This document shows positions 11,654-21,711 of a stretch of DNA of 64,000 bases, one piece after another. The DNA comes from Peromyscus leucopus (Eukaryota > Chordata > Mammalia > Rodentia > Cricetidae), in contig NC_051065.1 of NCBI RefSeq assembly GCF_004664715.2, positions 149,378,826 through 149,442,825 on the forward strand. The letters run 5' to 3'. Numbering within the stretch: position 1 is the stretch's first letter; each line of letters starts with the position of its first letter. A program made the position numbers and the translations under genes. The notes beneath the pieces were generated by a model that did no database searches, was not told the DNA's origin, and saw only the letters and a program-made list of their open reading frames with translations.

Positions 11654-11660
11654 GGATGTG

Positions 11661-12866
11661 TTAAGCTTCTTTGGGTTGAATTTTCCCTTCTAGTGCTTTC
11701 TGTAGGGCTGGGTTTGTGGACAGGTATTGATTAAATCTGGTTTTATCCTGGAATATTTTGTTTACTCCGCCTATGGTGATTGAGAGTTTTGCTGGGTATA
11801 ATAGTCTGGGTTGGCATCCGTGGTCTCTTAGTGTCTGCATGAGGTTTGTCCATGATCTTCTAGCTTTCATAGTCTCTATTGAGTAGTCTGGTGTTATTCT
11901 GATGGGTTTGCCTTTATATGTTACTTGGTCCTTTTCCTTTGCGGCTCTTAATATTTTTTCTTTATTCTGTGTGTTTAGTGTTTTGATTATTATGTGGCGA
12001 GGGGACTTTTTTTTTGGATCCAGTCTATTCGGTGTTCTGTAAGCTTCTTGTATCTTCATAGGTATTTCTTTCTTTAGGTTAGGAAAGTTTTCTTCTATGA
12101 TTTTGTTGAATATATTTTCTGTGCCTTTGAGTTGGTATTCTTCTCCTTCTTCTATCCCTATTATTCTTAGGTTTGGTCTTTTCATGGTGTCCCAAATTTC
12201 CTGGACGTTTTGTGTTAGGACTTTTTTGTCTTTATTGTTTTCTTTGACTGACGAATCTATTTTCTCTATCATGTCTTCAGCGTCTGAGATTCTCTGTTCC
12301 ATTTCTTGCAATCGGTTGGTTATGCTTGTTTCTGTAGTTCCTGTTCGTTTTGTCAGGGTTTCTATTTCCAGCATTCCCTCAGCATGTGTTTTCTTTATTG
12401 TCTCAAATTCATTTTTCAGATCTTGGAATGTTTCTTTCATCTGTTTAATTGCATTTTCTTGGCTTTCTTTGATTTCTTCCCATTTTTTGTTCGTTTTTTC
12501 TTCCATTTCTTTAAGGGAGTTTTTTATTTCCTCTTTAATGGAGTTTTTCATTTCCTCTTTAAGGGAAGTTTTTATTTCCTCTTTAAGGGAGTTTTTTATT
12601 TCCTCTTTAAGGAAAGTTTTTATTTCCTCTTTAAGGTAGTTTTTCAATTCCTCTTTAAGGAAAGTTTTTATTTCCTCATTGAGGGAATGTTTTATTTCTT
12701 CTTTAAGGGCCTCTATCATCTTCTTAATGTCATTTTTAGGGTTGATTTCTTCTGTTTCTTCTGTCATGGTATGTTTAGGTCTTGCAGGTGTAGAATCACT
12801 AGGTTCTGATGTTGCCATATAGGTCTTTATGTTGTTGCCTGTATTTTTGCACTGGCGTCTACTCAT
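11661..12866 (-). CDS. LINE-1 ORF1 protein (RNA-binding chaperone), intact
   Basis: An uninterrupted 401-codon frame. ORF1p is the trimeric nucleic-acid chaperone that coats L1 RNA in the cytoplasm. The order is a short N-terminal region (1-45), a long coiled coil (about 46-215) with a striking run of octapeptides of the type EEIKxxLK at about 56-119, an RRM-like domain (from about 230, [14 protein letters not shown]) and a C-terminal domain ending QPKEA. The RRM/CTD contain the basic, aromatic segments usual for the family. At 401 residues it is longer than typical mouse ORF1p (about 360-370), and the octapeptide expansion accounts for the excess. I chose the first ATG of the open frame; a start a few codons downstream is possible. 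No frameshift or stop is visible. Confidence 0.9.
   Translation of the reverse strand: MSRRQCKNTGNNIKTYMATSEPSDSTPARPKHTMTEETEEINPKNDIKKMIEALKEEIKHSLNEEIKTFLKEELKNYLKEEIKTFLKEEIKNSLKEEIKTSLKEEMKNSIKEEIKNSLKEMEEKTNKKWEEIKESQENAIKQMKETFQDLKNEFETIKKTHAEGMLEIETLTKRTGTTETSITNRLQEMEQRISDAEDMIEKIDSSVKENNKDKKVLTQNVQEIWDTMKRPNLRIIGIEEGEEYQLKGTENIFNKIIEENFPNLKKEIPMKIQEAYRTPNRLDPKKKSPRHIIIKTLNTQNKEKILRAAKEKDQVTYKGKPIRITPDYSIETMKARRSWTNLMQTLRDHGCQPRLLYPAKLSITIGGVNKIFQDKTRFNQYLSTNPALQKALEGKIQPKEA
12510..12701 (-). repeat. 24-bp tandem repeat encoding octapeptides in L1 ORF1
   Basis: Eight consecutive 24-bp units start at 12510, 12534, 12558, 12582, 12606, 12630, 12654 and 12678. Each encodes one EEIKxxLK-type octapeptide on the minus strand. 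The 24-bp unit preserves frame and changes only coiled-coil length. Confidence 0.93.
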
Positions 12867-12869
12867 CTC

Positions 12870-14308
12870 TTCCTCTGTGAGGTGCAGGTGGTGTCTGTGT
12901 CTGAGAGTGCCTCTCTTGTTCTAATTTTTAGTCTTGGTTTAGTAGTGGTTCTTGGTTAAATTGGTGCTATTGGGCTATTTCTTCAGGGGCAGCTGATTTC
13001 GATCGGTGAATTATATATACTTATGATTCTGGTGATCTGGTTTGGTGTCTGGGTAGCGCCTTCTTCTGTGTTCCCAGGTCACGTTTTGTTCATTTGTCAA
13101 CTCCTCAGCTGATCTTGTTTCCTCAGACTTTAAACTGTAGGCATCTGAATCCTCTCCCAGATGGGTTTCAGCTGAGCAGGGTAGTCTCACCAACACCTCC
13201 GAATTGTTGGGTTTCACAGGATCAGCAGCTGGGCCCTGGGTTGTCCTCAGACGGAGTGTTCAGATTCGTTCTGGTTCTGACCCACCGAGATAGCTTCTTC
13301 CCCAGATGTTGGGGTTGGGGCGTCCCTGTTCCAAACTGCGTCTGCTTGTCTCCGTCCCTGGACCTGTTTACCTCTGCAGTCCGCCGCCGGGCCTGTATTG
13401 TCCCTGTCAGCTGCCGCTGGGTCTGTCTGCCTCTGGGGGCCGCCACCGGGCCTGAATGTCTCTGTCGGACGCTGCCGCCGGGCCTGTTTACCTCAGCGGG
13501 CCGCTGCTGGGCCCGTCTACCTCCACAGGCCGCCGCCACAGGCCTACCTGCGTCTGCTTGTCTCTGCCGCCGGGCCAGTCTACCCCTGTGGGCCGCCGCT
13601 GGGCCTGAATGTTTCTGCCGGCTGCTGCCGGGCCTGAATGTCCCTGTCGGCTGCTGCTGCCGGGTCCGTTTACCTCAGCAGGCCGCCGCTGGGCCCGTCT
13701 ACCTCTGTGGGCTGCCGCTGGGCCTGAATGTCTCTGCCGGCTGCCGCCGGGTCTGAGTATCCCTGTCGGCTGCCACCGCTGGGCCCGTCTACCTCCACGG
13801 GCCCCCACCGCAGGCCTACCTGAGTCTGCTTGTCTCTGCCGCCGGGCCTGTCTACCTCTGTGGGCCGCTGCTGGGCCTGAATGTCTCTGCCGGCTGTCGC
13901 CGGGCCTGAATATCCCTGTCGGCCGCTGCCGCGGGGCCCGTTTACCTCAGCGGGCTGCTGCTGGGCCCGTCTACCTCCACGGGCCCCCACCGCAGGCCTA
14001 CCTGCGTCTGCTTGTCTCTGCCGCCGGGCCTGTGTACCTCTGTGGGCCGCCGCTGGGCCTGAATGTCCCTGTCGGCCGCTGCCGCCGGGTCCGTTTACCT
14101 CAGCAGGCCGCCGCTGGGCCCGTCTACCTCTGTGGGCTGCCGCTGGGCCTGAATGTCTCTGCCGGCTGCTGCCGGGTCTGAGTATCCCTGTCGGCTGCCA
14201 CCGCTGGGCCCGTCTACCTCTGTGGGCTGCCGCTGGGCCTGAATGTCTCTGCCGGCTGCCACCGCTGGGCCCGTCTACCTCCACGGGCCCCCGCCGCAGG
14301 CCTACCTC
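12870..14308 (-). promoter_or_regulatory. LINE-1 5' UTR with GC-rich repetitive promoter region
   Basis: The sequence upstream of ORF1 is AT-richer at 12870-13340. From 13340 to 14308 it is built of imperfect repeats of roughly 30 bp, arranged in larger blocks that contain modules like GGGCCTGAATGTCTCTGCC and GGGCCCGTCTACCTC. The module GGCCTACCTG recurs at 13541, 13813, 13994 and (GGCCTACCTC) 14299. Rodent L1 5' UTRs act as internal promoters and often consist of tandem monomers. These repeats do not resemble mouse A, Tf or Gf monomers as I know them. Long open frames on both strands here result from the GC-rich, stop-poor repeats. Confidence 0.85.
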
Positions 14309-14323
14309 TCATGCTAAATTCTT

Positions 14324-14584
14324 AAAATAGAAATTTAACTGGGAATCCTGACTTTCCCCTCAGCTTTCTGAGCCAGGTAACCCCAGGGGGGCCTGGGAGG
14401 CAAAATCCATCAGGTAGGAGTGGGTCTCCTCTCTGGCACCCTGGTTATGAGACCAGGATCCGTCGTGTCTGGTGCTCTTTCTGCTCCTTAAAGCGTTTGC
14501 TCAGAGCCCCGAGCTGTCCCTAACACACCGAGTCTGGGGGAGTTGAATCTCTAGCCCCTCCCATACTCCAGACTTTTTCTTTTA
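14324..14584. other. L1 right flank, no feature recognised
   Basis: Unique-looking DNA with no repeat or exon that I can support. Confidence 0.4.
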
Positions 14585-15090
14585 GGCCACCAACCAGCTC
14601 CCAAATCATGACGTGGAGCCTTGTTAGTTAAGAATGCTTGGCCTTACCTTAGCTCTGATTTTAATCTGTTTCTCCTTATCTATGTTCTGCCTTGGGGTTT
14701 TTACCTTTCTTTCTGTGTGTCTTACTTTCCTGCTGTCTCTATGTCTGGCTGGCTGAGACCTGCCTGGCGGGCTAGCTGGCCCTAGGCGTCTCCCTCTCTC
14801 CCTGGTTCTCTCTTCTTTTTCTCTTTCTTCTCTTGAGCCTAGATTTCTCCTCCTACTTATTCTCTCTGCCCACTAGCCCTGCCTATCCCTCTTCTGCCTT
14901 GCTATTGGCCATTCAGCTTTTTATTAGACCAATCGGGTGCCTTAGACAGACAAGGTGAAACAGCAACACATCCTTTCATACTTAAACAAATACAAACAAA
15001 TGTAACACACATTTATACAGTTAAAGTAATATTCTACAGCATAAAAACATGGAACACATCTTCACATACTTAAATATTCCACCACATCCT
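14585..15090. mobile_element. LTR-like rodent ERV fragment, family uncertain
   Basis: This resembles a common rodent LTR. Its signatures are a 'catgacgtggagcc' block, 'tattggccattcagctttttatta' followed by 'gaccaatc', and an A/T-rich end with 'tttcatacttaaacaaatacaaa'. No paired LTR or coding region was found. Orientation and family (mys- or ERVK-like) are not certain. Confidence 0.55.
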
Positions 15091-15679
15091 AGTCTTTCTC
15101 ACTCTTCTGTGGCTCTCTGCTTCCCACTCAAATTCCAGGAAGGGAGGTCAGAGCACCTTTAGTCAGGCTACCTGCCACCGGCTCATAGTTGGAACAACAG
15201 GACCTTAAGCTGAGTGCCCATCTTGCTGCCTTCAGGTCCCATTCCTGAATGGGATGGATGCTGGGTGGGCAAACTCACAAATGTCCAGCATGAAGCCAAT
15301 GCCACCAAGTGTCCCAGCCCAGGAGCCAAAAGTGCCTTATGAAACTCTAAACACATATAGAAGATATTGGGACAGCACCCTGGGGTGAACTGGCAAGGAG
15401 ATCCAGGAGGGGGAGCTTGGCTGGGAGGGTCTCGCCGCCTTTGGCCCTACTGCCCCAGCAGGCCTGAGTGCTGAAGGCAACTCTCTGTATGGGGCCCATT
15501 AGTGACTGACTGTGGAAGCTTGAGTTTGTGTGGTAAAACTTCAGCCCATCTGCCTTTGCTTTTCTCCCCTTAAGTGTTGTTTGTTTGTTTTTAATTAAGT
15601 TGTTGCCATTGCCTTATGCTACCTGTTTCTTCAATGCTAGGGAGAGAACCTATGGTATCTTTTAAACCCCAAGTTAAAA

Positions 15680-15868
15680 GTTTTTTATTGTTTATTTATT
15701 TTGTCTGTATCTGTGTGTTTATGCTTCTGTGCCGTGGTGTACAGGAGAAAGTCAGAGGACACCTTGTGAGAATTAGTTCTCTCCTTCCGCCGTTTGCATC
15801 TTGGAGATTGACCTCAGGTCCCCAAGCTTGGTGACAAGTGCCCTGAGTCATTTCATCTGACCTGACCT
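15680..15868 (-). repeat. tRNA-derived B2/B3-type SINE
   Basis: The antisense signature 'gtcagaggacaccttgtgag' followed by 'ttctctccttccgcc' and 'ccaagcttggtgacaagtgcc' is present. Confidence 0.7.
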
Positions 15869-16423
15869 CTTAAAAGGGGCCTTGGCCACGCCAGGCATAG
15901 AGTCAGGAGTGGTGACTGGCTCGCCTGTGCTGATGCGCTGTCTGGTGGACACTTTCCTTGGAACTTTCAGTCCGGGCTCTGTTTCCAGAGAACAGAGGCA
16001 GATCCTCGGAGAGGCCGGGGACACCTGGCCCTTGAGGCCGCTTGAACTCCATGCTCTCCTCCCTTCACTCTCCTGAGATAGTGTACGGGAATGAAGGTCT
16101 GTGGCTGCATCCTACAGGGTAAGGGCGGGCACTGATGCTCTCCATGCAAGCAGAGGGCTCTCTAAGCAAGGGGAAAGAATTTACTGAAGACTTGTAACCA
16201 GTGATGTCGTCTGAGGACTGAAGAGGTCATAGAATCTGGACAGATAGACATTTTTCCTCAACCCTTTTCTGTCCTGTCTTTTTTGGGGAGGGTGAGAGGC
16301 AGCGGCTCTGAAATTGTAACTGTTTTGTTGTTATAAAAGTATGCTCAGTACTCAAACCGCTCCCCAAATGAAAAGGCACAATAAAAGAAGATGATTTCTT
16401 TAATTATAGCCTTTTCCCCCTGC
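15869..16423. other. no feature recognised
   Basis: Unique-looking sequence without a supportable exon or repeat. Confidence 0.4.
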
Positions 16424-16502
16424 CACCTGGTGCTAGGGACGAAATTTAGGGCCTCTGGCATGGCGGGCACTCACTGTACCACTAAGCCACACCGCCAGCC
16501 CA
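16424..16502 (-). repeat. ID-like SINE, diverged
   Basis: The antisense ID signature reads 'ggtgctagggac...gcctctggcatgg...actgtaccactaagccac'. Confidence 0.6.
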
Positions 16503-17152
16503 AGAAGATGATGTCTGGACACTCAGTTCCCACCCACTGCACTGTTTACACAGCAGTTCCTGTGTGTTCGCATTCCTTTGCACTGGTCTTCCTTCTCCAG
16601 CCTTCCTCCTCAGGCTAGATCCCTACTTCACTTGAAAGCCCTTGGCCACAGAGTATGAGCCCAGCTCTTCTCTCTAAGCTGGAACTTCTACAGGTATAGG
16701 GAGTCTCACTTCACAGATTACCTCTTGCAATCCAATTGTTTTGGGTAGGGGGCATTGAAATCTCCCCCCCCACACACACACACTTCCACAGAATCTTTCA
16801 GATCTCAGGTAAGCCTTCTCAACCTTGGGAGGAGCGCCCTTTACCTGACAATAACTATTTCAATCCACTGCTCACTCCCCATTCATATGGTCAGTCCTAC
16901 AAGTTAGACCCTCTGTCTCATTATCCTCGCCACATCTGTCATTCCCAGACAAATGCCTTGTCATTCAGACACTGGGGGGAGGGGGTGAGACTGAAAGCCA
17001 ATCAGAAGCTTTGATCAAACTACAGTTTTTTTTGTGATCTCAGTCAGAAGCAAGGAACACTTGGGATCCTGCAGAGAATACTTGATGTTTCTGTCTTTTC
17101 CCAGTTACTGAGTTTCTTACAGGGTCCAGACACGATAGATAAGAAATATTTT

Positions 17153-17375
17153 GGGGCTAGAGAGTTGGCTCAGCAGTTAGGAGCACTTGTTGCTCTTACA
17201 GAGGACCTGGGTTCAGTTCCCAGCACCCACCTGGCAGCTGACAAACATGTGTAACTCCAGTTCTAGGGGATCTGTCACCCCCTTTTGACCTCAGTGGGCA
17301 CCAGGCACACAATGGGGCATAGATACATCCACGCAAAATGTGCATACACTTAAACTAATACAACATTTTTTAAAA
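17153..17375 (+). repeat. B3-type SINE
   Basis: It has a tRNA-like head (ggggctagagagttggctcagc), a 'ctccagttctaggggatctg' middle and an A-rich end. Confidence 0.9.
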
Positions 17376-18049
17376 GAGATGTTTCTGTACTCACTGGAGC
17401 AGCTCTTTTCAGAAAAACATCTGCTCAGAGAAACAACTGGTCCTACAGATGTTTTCAGAAATGAAACATTTCTGACTTACAGAGGAAACCTCACTGAGAT
17501 AGACTATAACTTGAAAATGATACTTGGAAAGTGCTGGATGATCAAAACCTAGCATTCTTGGATAACTTGTAATTTGATTTAGTACGTTGAGAAATTTTAC
17601 AACCATGTTAAGCTCTTTCTTCTCCCGTCTGGAAGGATACTTGCAGTGTAAAGATGTAATTATTGTGATAAGGTGGGCATGTGACTTCAGAGAAATTCTA
17701 ATCACTATGTCCACCTAAATGAGAATGGATATGGCATTAAGAAACAGACTCCTGCTGGAGAAATAGCTCAACCATTAAAGGCTAGGCTCACACCAAAATA
17801 TAAGAAACAGACTGAAGCAAGACAGGGAGCATAGTGAGATATTTCGTTCATATTATTTATAAGATATTTAAATAGTTTTTTAGTTATTTCCTTTCACCTC
17901 CTAGTAAGTCTTGCAAGACAATCTTAATTCTCATCAGACCTGCTCTAAGTTTGAAGCAGTGAAAGGAGAAAGCATATGGACAGACTCGCTCGTCACATCT
18001 ATTACCTAATTGTCTTCTTTCTGTTGGTTGGCTTCTATTTTTAAAATTT

Positions 18050-18312
18050 TTTATTTATTTATTTTATGTGTCTGGGTGCTTGGCTTGCATAGATGTTTAT
18101 GTACCGCATGCATGCCTAGTGTCTGCTGAGGCCGGAAGAGGTGTTGGATCCCCAGAACTGGAGTCACAGACGGTAGTGAACTGTCAAGTGGGTGCTGGGA
18201 CTCGAACCTGGATCCTCTGGAAGAGCATCCAGTGCTCTTAACTGCTTAACCCTGTGTGTTCTTTTTGAACAGCAGTAAGCACTGTTAACTGCTAGGCCAT
18301 CTCTCCAAACCC
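18050..18312 (-). repeat. B3-type SINE
   Basis: A reversed B3 with a T-rich left end and the tRNA-like head at the right (aggccatctctccaaaccc). An internal duplication of the 'taactgct' head region is visible at about 18238-18292. Confidence 0.85.
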
Positions 18313-18557
18313 AGTTGACTTCATTTTTATATTTTGTTATTATATAAAATGTATGTTTTGGTGGTTTGAATTTTTTTTTTAAAATAGAGACTTTTTCTGG
18401 CTGACCGTGTTTTACTTGATTTTATTTTTAGATTTGAACCTGTTTCAAAGAAATCATTCTGAGTGCTGTCAAATGCCATGAAAACATTTACTATAACAAA
18501 TTCCTTGTGACTTAAAAAAACATTATCTTTGAAATTAATGTGTCAAGGGACAAGTTT

Positions 18558-18740
18558 GGGGCCAGTGGGATGACTCCGTGAGTAAAGGGTGCTTACTGCC
18601 AAGGCCTGACAGCAATTCCAAGAATCCACATAACGGAGGGAAGAGAAACGACTCCCCCAAGTTGTCCTCTGACCTCTGCTTGAGCACTATGGCATGCATC
18701 CCTTTCCCCCAGCAAAATAAATAAATGCAAAAATAAAAAG
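18558..18740 (+). repeat. tRNA-derived B2/B3-type SINE
   Basis: The sense signature has 'aaacgactcccccaagttgt' then 'cctctgacctctgc', with an ATAAATAAATGC A-rich end. Confidence 0.75.
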
Positions 18741-18763
18741 CCTATATTTTAATATGACCTATC

Positions 18764-18857
18764 TGATTGGAGCCCTGGCTGGCCTTGAACTCAGAGACCT
18801 ACCTGCTTCTGCCTCCCCAGTGCTAAGATTAAAGGTGTGGGTCACTATGCCCAGACT
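18764..18857 (-). repeat. B1 SINE, truncated
   Basis: A reversed B1 right portion with the 'ggccttgaactcagagacctacctgc' core. Confidence 0.85.
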
Positions 18858-18859
18858 TG

Positions 18860-19505
18860 CAAGCTTTTCAGATCAGGAAGTTGCCTGCCTAATTATAGCA
18901 CAATCACCCGACACAGGAAAGCAATGCCGAATCGAGGATGTTGTCTGGCTCCTCAGAGCTAGCGAGCAGGCTGTGATGTTCACCTTTGGTAGGTCACATT
19001 CTTCACAAGTTTGACAGCTCTGAAGAATGTTTCCATTGAACTTCTTCAGATCTTCATACAAAGCAACAGTTTCTGGGGAGGGAACCAGCTGCATCTGTAC
19101 TTGGAATTCTTTTTTGGGAGTGTTAGCATTTTTTTTATAATGGTAAAAAATTAGATTTGAAGTACAAGGTACAATGTGACCACTTTGGAACTTGAGGGGG
19201 ACGTGATCCTCGTAATTATAAGCTGTAAGGGGCTCTTTGTCATTGAGGTAGCTCATGAGAGAAAGCAGTGGAAGGAGAGTCTCTGCATGACCAAACTCAA
19301 GGTGTACAGAAGAAACTGGGTGAGACCTTTCCATGTGCTCGACTGCTTTGTCCAAGTGCTGCAAGGTATCCTGAGACAGGATGCTGATGCACAGACTACT
19401 AGTAGTATACCAATAACTTCTTTTCCGGTATTCTTTCAGATCACTTAACTATTCCAATCATTTTGCATTGTCTTTGTCAGGACAGCATACTAGGGTTTAT
19501 TAGCA
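18860..19505 (-). pseudogene. Minpp1 processed pseudogene fragment
   Basis: On the minus strand the translation matches the C-terminal third of multiple inositol-polyphosphate phosphatase 1. It includes [13 protein letters not shown], the intact [13 protein letters not shown] block with the catalytic HAE motif of this histidine phosphatase, [13 protein letters not shown] and [18 protein letters not shown]1 normally removes phosphates from inositol hexakisphosphate in the ER lumen. The C-terminal SDEL retention signal has decayed to ACSL at about 18957, and the following stop is lost. Towards the 5' side two in-frame stops (LE*LSDL where a Tyr is expected, and one before it) and a one-base deletion near 19480 are visible. 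No introns interrupt the match, so it is a 5'-truncated retrocopy. A possible 3' UTR runs to about 18860. It cannot make an enzyme. Confidence 0.88.
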
Positions 19506-19534
19506 ATGTGTATATATGAATGACTGCTGCTTCT

Positions 19535-19627
19535 GCATGTAGGTGTGTGCACCAATGTAAGTGCAGTGCCTATGGAGACCAGGAGAGGGTGTTGGATCCC
19601 CTAAAACGAGTTAACAGGTGGTTTTTT

Positions 19628-19665
<38 letters not shown>

Positions 19666-19748
19666 AGTGCCTTGTGGGTGTTGGGAACTGAATGAACCTA
19701 GGTCCTTTGGAAGAGTAGAAAGTGCCACTGAGCTCTGTCTCCAGCCCT
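19535..19748 (-). repeat. tRNA-derived B3-type SINE split by a poly(T) tract
   Basis: The reversed SINE halves (19535-19625 and 19665-19748) are separated by about 35 T at 19630-19664. The tract is probably the tail of another, nearly completely truncated insertion. Confidence 0.7.
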
Positions 19749-19863
19749 AGCCAATAAGATTTAACAGGCTAAAAAAAAAAAAAAAGCTACCTAAGTTAAA
19801 TCTGCATTTAATTGTTTACTGGCATTTGGGAATAATAACGATGATGATAAATAATCCCTTTTT

Positions 19864-20067
19864 AAAAAGCATTCTGGGGGCTGGAGAGATGGCTCAGAGG
19901 TTAAGAGCACTGGCTGCTCTTCCAGAGGTCCTGAGTTCAATTCCCAGCAACCACATGGTGGCTCACAACCATCTGTAATGAGATCTGGTGCCCTCTTCTG
20001 GCCTGCAGTCATACATGCTGTATACATAATAAATAAATAAATCTTTTTTAAAAAAAAAAGCATTCTG
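19864..20067 (+). repeat. B2 SINE with perfect TSD and CTCF-type motif
   Basis: A full-length B2 (19877-20054) with the tRNA-like pol III head 'ggggctggagagatggctcag' and an A-rich tail. It is flanked by identical AAAAAGCATTCTG at 19864-19876 and 20055-20067. At about 19983-20000 the reverse strand carries the B2-borne CTCF-like motif (CCAGAAGAGGGCACCAG). Rodent B2 expansions are known to have spread CTCF sites. Confidence 0.94.
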
Positions 20068-20222
20068 AATTTTGGGTCCAGTTTTGAAGGCTTTGTACAT
20101 GCTTAAAGAGCTGTGGAGTCCCTTCCTACTTTAGCTACAAACGTCTCACAAAGACCAAAAAATGTCTCCTTAGTTTGTCAATCATTCTTGGAAGGTAAAT
20201 GCCTGCATCCTCATAGGCCGCA

Positions 20223-20236
20223 ACCGCAGGTGGCAG
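20223..20236 (+). promoter_or_regulatory. CTCF-like motif
   Basis: ACCGCAGGTGGCAG agrees with 12 of 14 consensus positions, including the AGGTGGCAG core. Confidence 0.35.
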
Positions 20237-20253
20237 TGCGGCCACATCCTCTG

Positions 20254-20267
20254 CAGGAAGGGGGCGC
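20254..20267 (+). promoter_or_regulatory. CTCF-like motif
   Basis: CAGGAAGGGGGCGC has the AGGGGGCGC core, on the same strand and 31 bp after the previous motif. The 5' half is weak. Confidence 0.3.
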
Positions 20268-20617
20268 TGCTGTCCACACAGCCACTCTTGTGCTCCCAGG
20301 CCATCCCCCGCCGCACCCTCCCTCTGCACGCAGAGCCTTCAGGTCTCAGGCTAGCTGATGCTGTGGCACCCTAGGTTGAGGGGGTGACATCATAACGAGT
20401 TCCTGCGGCAACTTGAGGCCACAGGGTGCAAAGCGAGAGAGCAGCCCCCCAGCCAGGGCCCCAGTGGACACCGTGCGACCCCTTCATGTGTTTTTGTAGG
20501 CTAACTTTGACTCTGATCCTCCTGCCTCAGCTGAGATTACAAGTCTGTGCCGCTATATTTTTCTAACGTGCTAGATTTCACACTTGATCTTATCCAACAG
20601 GTGGACAGGCGATGTGT

Positions 20618-20800
20618 TTATTTTAATATTTGTATTACATTTATTATCTTGTATCTATGCATGGGCATGCCTGTGGAAGTCAGAAAAGAGCTTGCGGGAG
20701 TTGGTTCTCTCCTTCCACAAGGAGTATTCGGAGGGATCAAACTCAGGTCCTCAGCATCTCTACTCACTGCGGAATCTCTCCCACCCTCCGTGTTTCTGTT
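20618..20800 (-). repeat. tRNA-derived B2/B3-type SINE
   Basis: The antisense signature 'gcgggagttggttctctccttccac' is present, with T-rich DNA at the left end. Confidence 0.7.
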
Positions 20801-21505
20801 TAAAAAGACGCTGTCCCAAGCAGGTAGAATGGGAAACCCTGGACTGCTTCTCCCCCTCCTCACTAGGGTAGCTTTGCCTATGGTTTCTAGATGAACACAG
20901 CATTTAGTCTGGACTGAATCAGAGATTCAAAGAACCCAGGCACATGTGTGCCTGTGAATCTCTGCATACACACAGCTATAGAACAATTTTCTGGTTCTGC
21001 AATTGCACATGAAGATGAACATCTGAGGCTGAGGAAGTATGTAGCTCAAAGTCCTTGCCTGGTATGTACAAAACCCGTGTATATCTCAGCATCCCTAAAA
21101 TGAAAATAAAGACATCAACCCAGGAAACCTAAAAGCCCTGTGGGCATACCTGCTTAATTTGTAGAGCCCGTCAGAGACCTGCTGGAGCAGGCTTGGGAAG
21201 TCTTTCTCCGAGGCCAGTGGGACTCTAGGGTTCTGTAGTAAGTGAGGTGGCGGCTCTAGATAGCTCGGTGGCTTTGGCAACCGATTTTCCCTCCACAGTC
21301 CCATCTTGGTTTTACCTGCAATTGCTATGTAGAATTCCTGACTATTGCTAAGTACACGCAGACTGGGGAGTTTGAGGAACCCCTTTCTCAGCTGTGAAAA
21401 AAGTGATGAAGACATAGACGTGTGATTTTGTCAATTTGTATTTTAAGATCCTTTCTGCCTGCCACTAGGATAAAAAGCTTATAAAACAGGAATTAGAAAG
21501 TGAAT

Positions 21506-21508
<3 letters not shown>

Positions 21509-21549
<41 letters not shown>
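21509..21549. repeat. (GT)n microsatellite
   Basis: About 20 uninterrupted GT units, followed by a degenerate continuation to about 21570. Confidence 0.95.
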
Positions 21550-21550
<1 letters not shown>

Positions 21551-21711
21551 ATCTGTCTGTGTGTGTGTATGTATTAAGATCTAGCTGTGAGATGGTAGTC
21601 TAGGGATAAACTCAGAGCCCAGGAGTGTCCCCAGTACTGGGACACTGCCACCTGTGCATCCCTTAGCTGACTTCCAGCAGACTGGGCTAGTCTAAAATTA
21701 GGACTTTAAAC

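Larger units (their letters stand above)
7196..14323 (-). mobile_element. full-length LINE-1 (element 7211-14308) with 15-bp TSD
   Basis: A complete non-LTR retrotransposon about 7.1 kb long. In sense order it comprises a GC-rich repetitive 5' UTR (14308-12870), ORF1 (12866-11661), ORF2 (11653-7761, three frameshifts), a 3' UTR with a G-rich strand, and an A-rich tail (7234-7211). Identical 15-mers TCATGCTAAATTCTT at 7196-7210 and 14309-14323 are the target-site duplication. The inferred first-strand nick site TCTT/AA is a normal variant of the L1 endonuclease target TTTT/AA. The perfect duplication, intact ORF1 and complete 5' end indicate a young insertion. ORF2 damage means it is probably not autonomous now. 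Confidence 0.96.
20068..20470. other. unassigned GC-rich segment, possible decayed exon or retrocopy
   Basis: A minus-strand frame at 20329-20135 ends in a basic, protein-like stretch (YEDAGIYLPRMIDKLRRHF), but I recognise no family. The plus strand has two CTCF-like motifs. It may be a degraded retrocopy or a regulatory element; I cannot decide. Confidence 0.3.

Noticed and set aside
12510..12701. Regular 24-bp repeats resembling a CRISPR array
   Set aside because: There are no spacers; the units are contiguous and encode part of L1 ORF1.
8203..12809. Plus-strand frames opposite the L1 ORFs
   Set aside because: They are antisense shadows of ORF1 and ORF2, rich in F/L/S because the sense strand is A-rich.
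13094..14330. Several 100-200-codon frames on both strands
   Set aside because: They are produced by GC-rich repeats of the L1 5' UTR. The frames are repetitive, overlap each other and match no protein.
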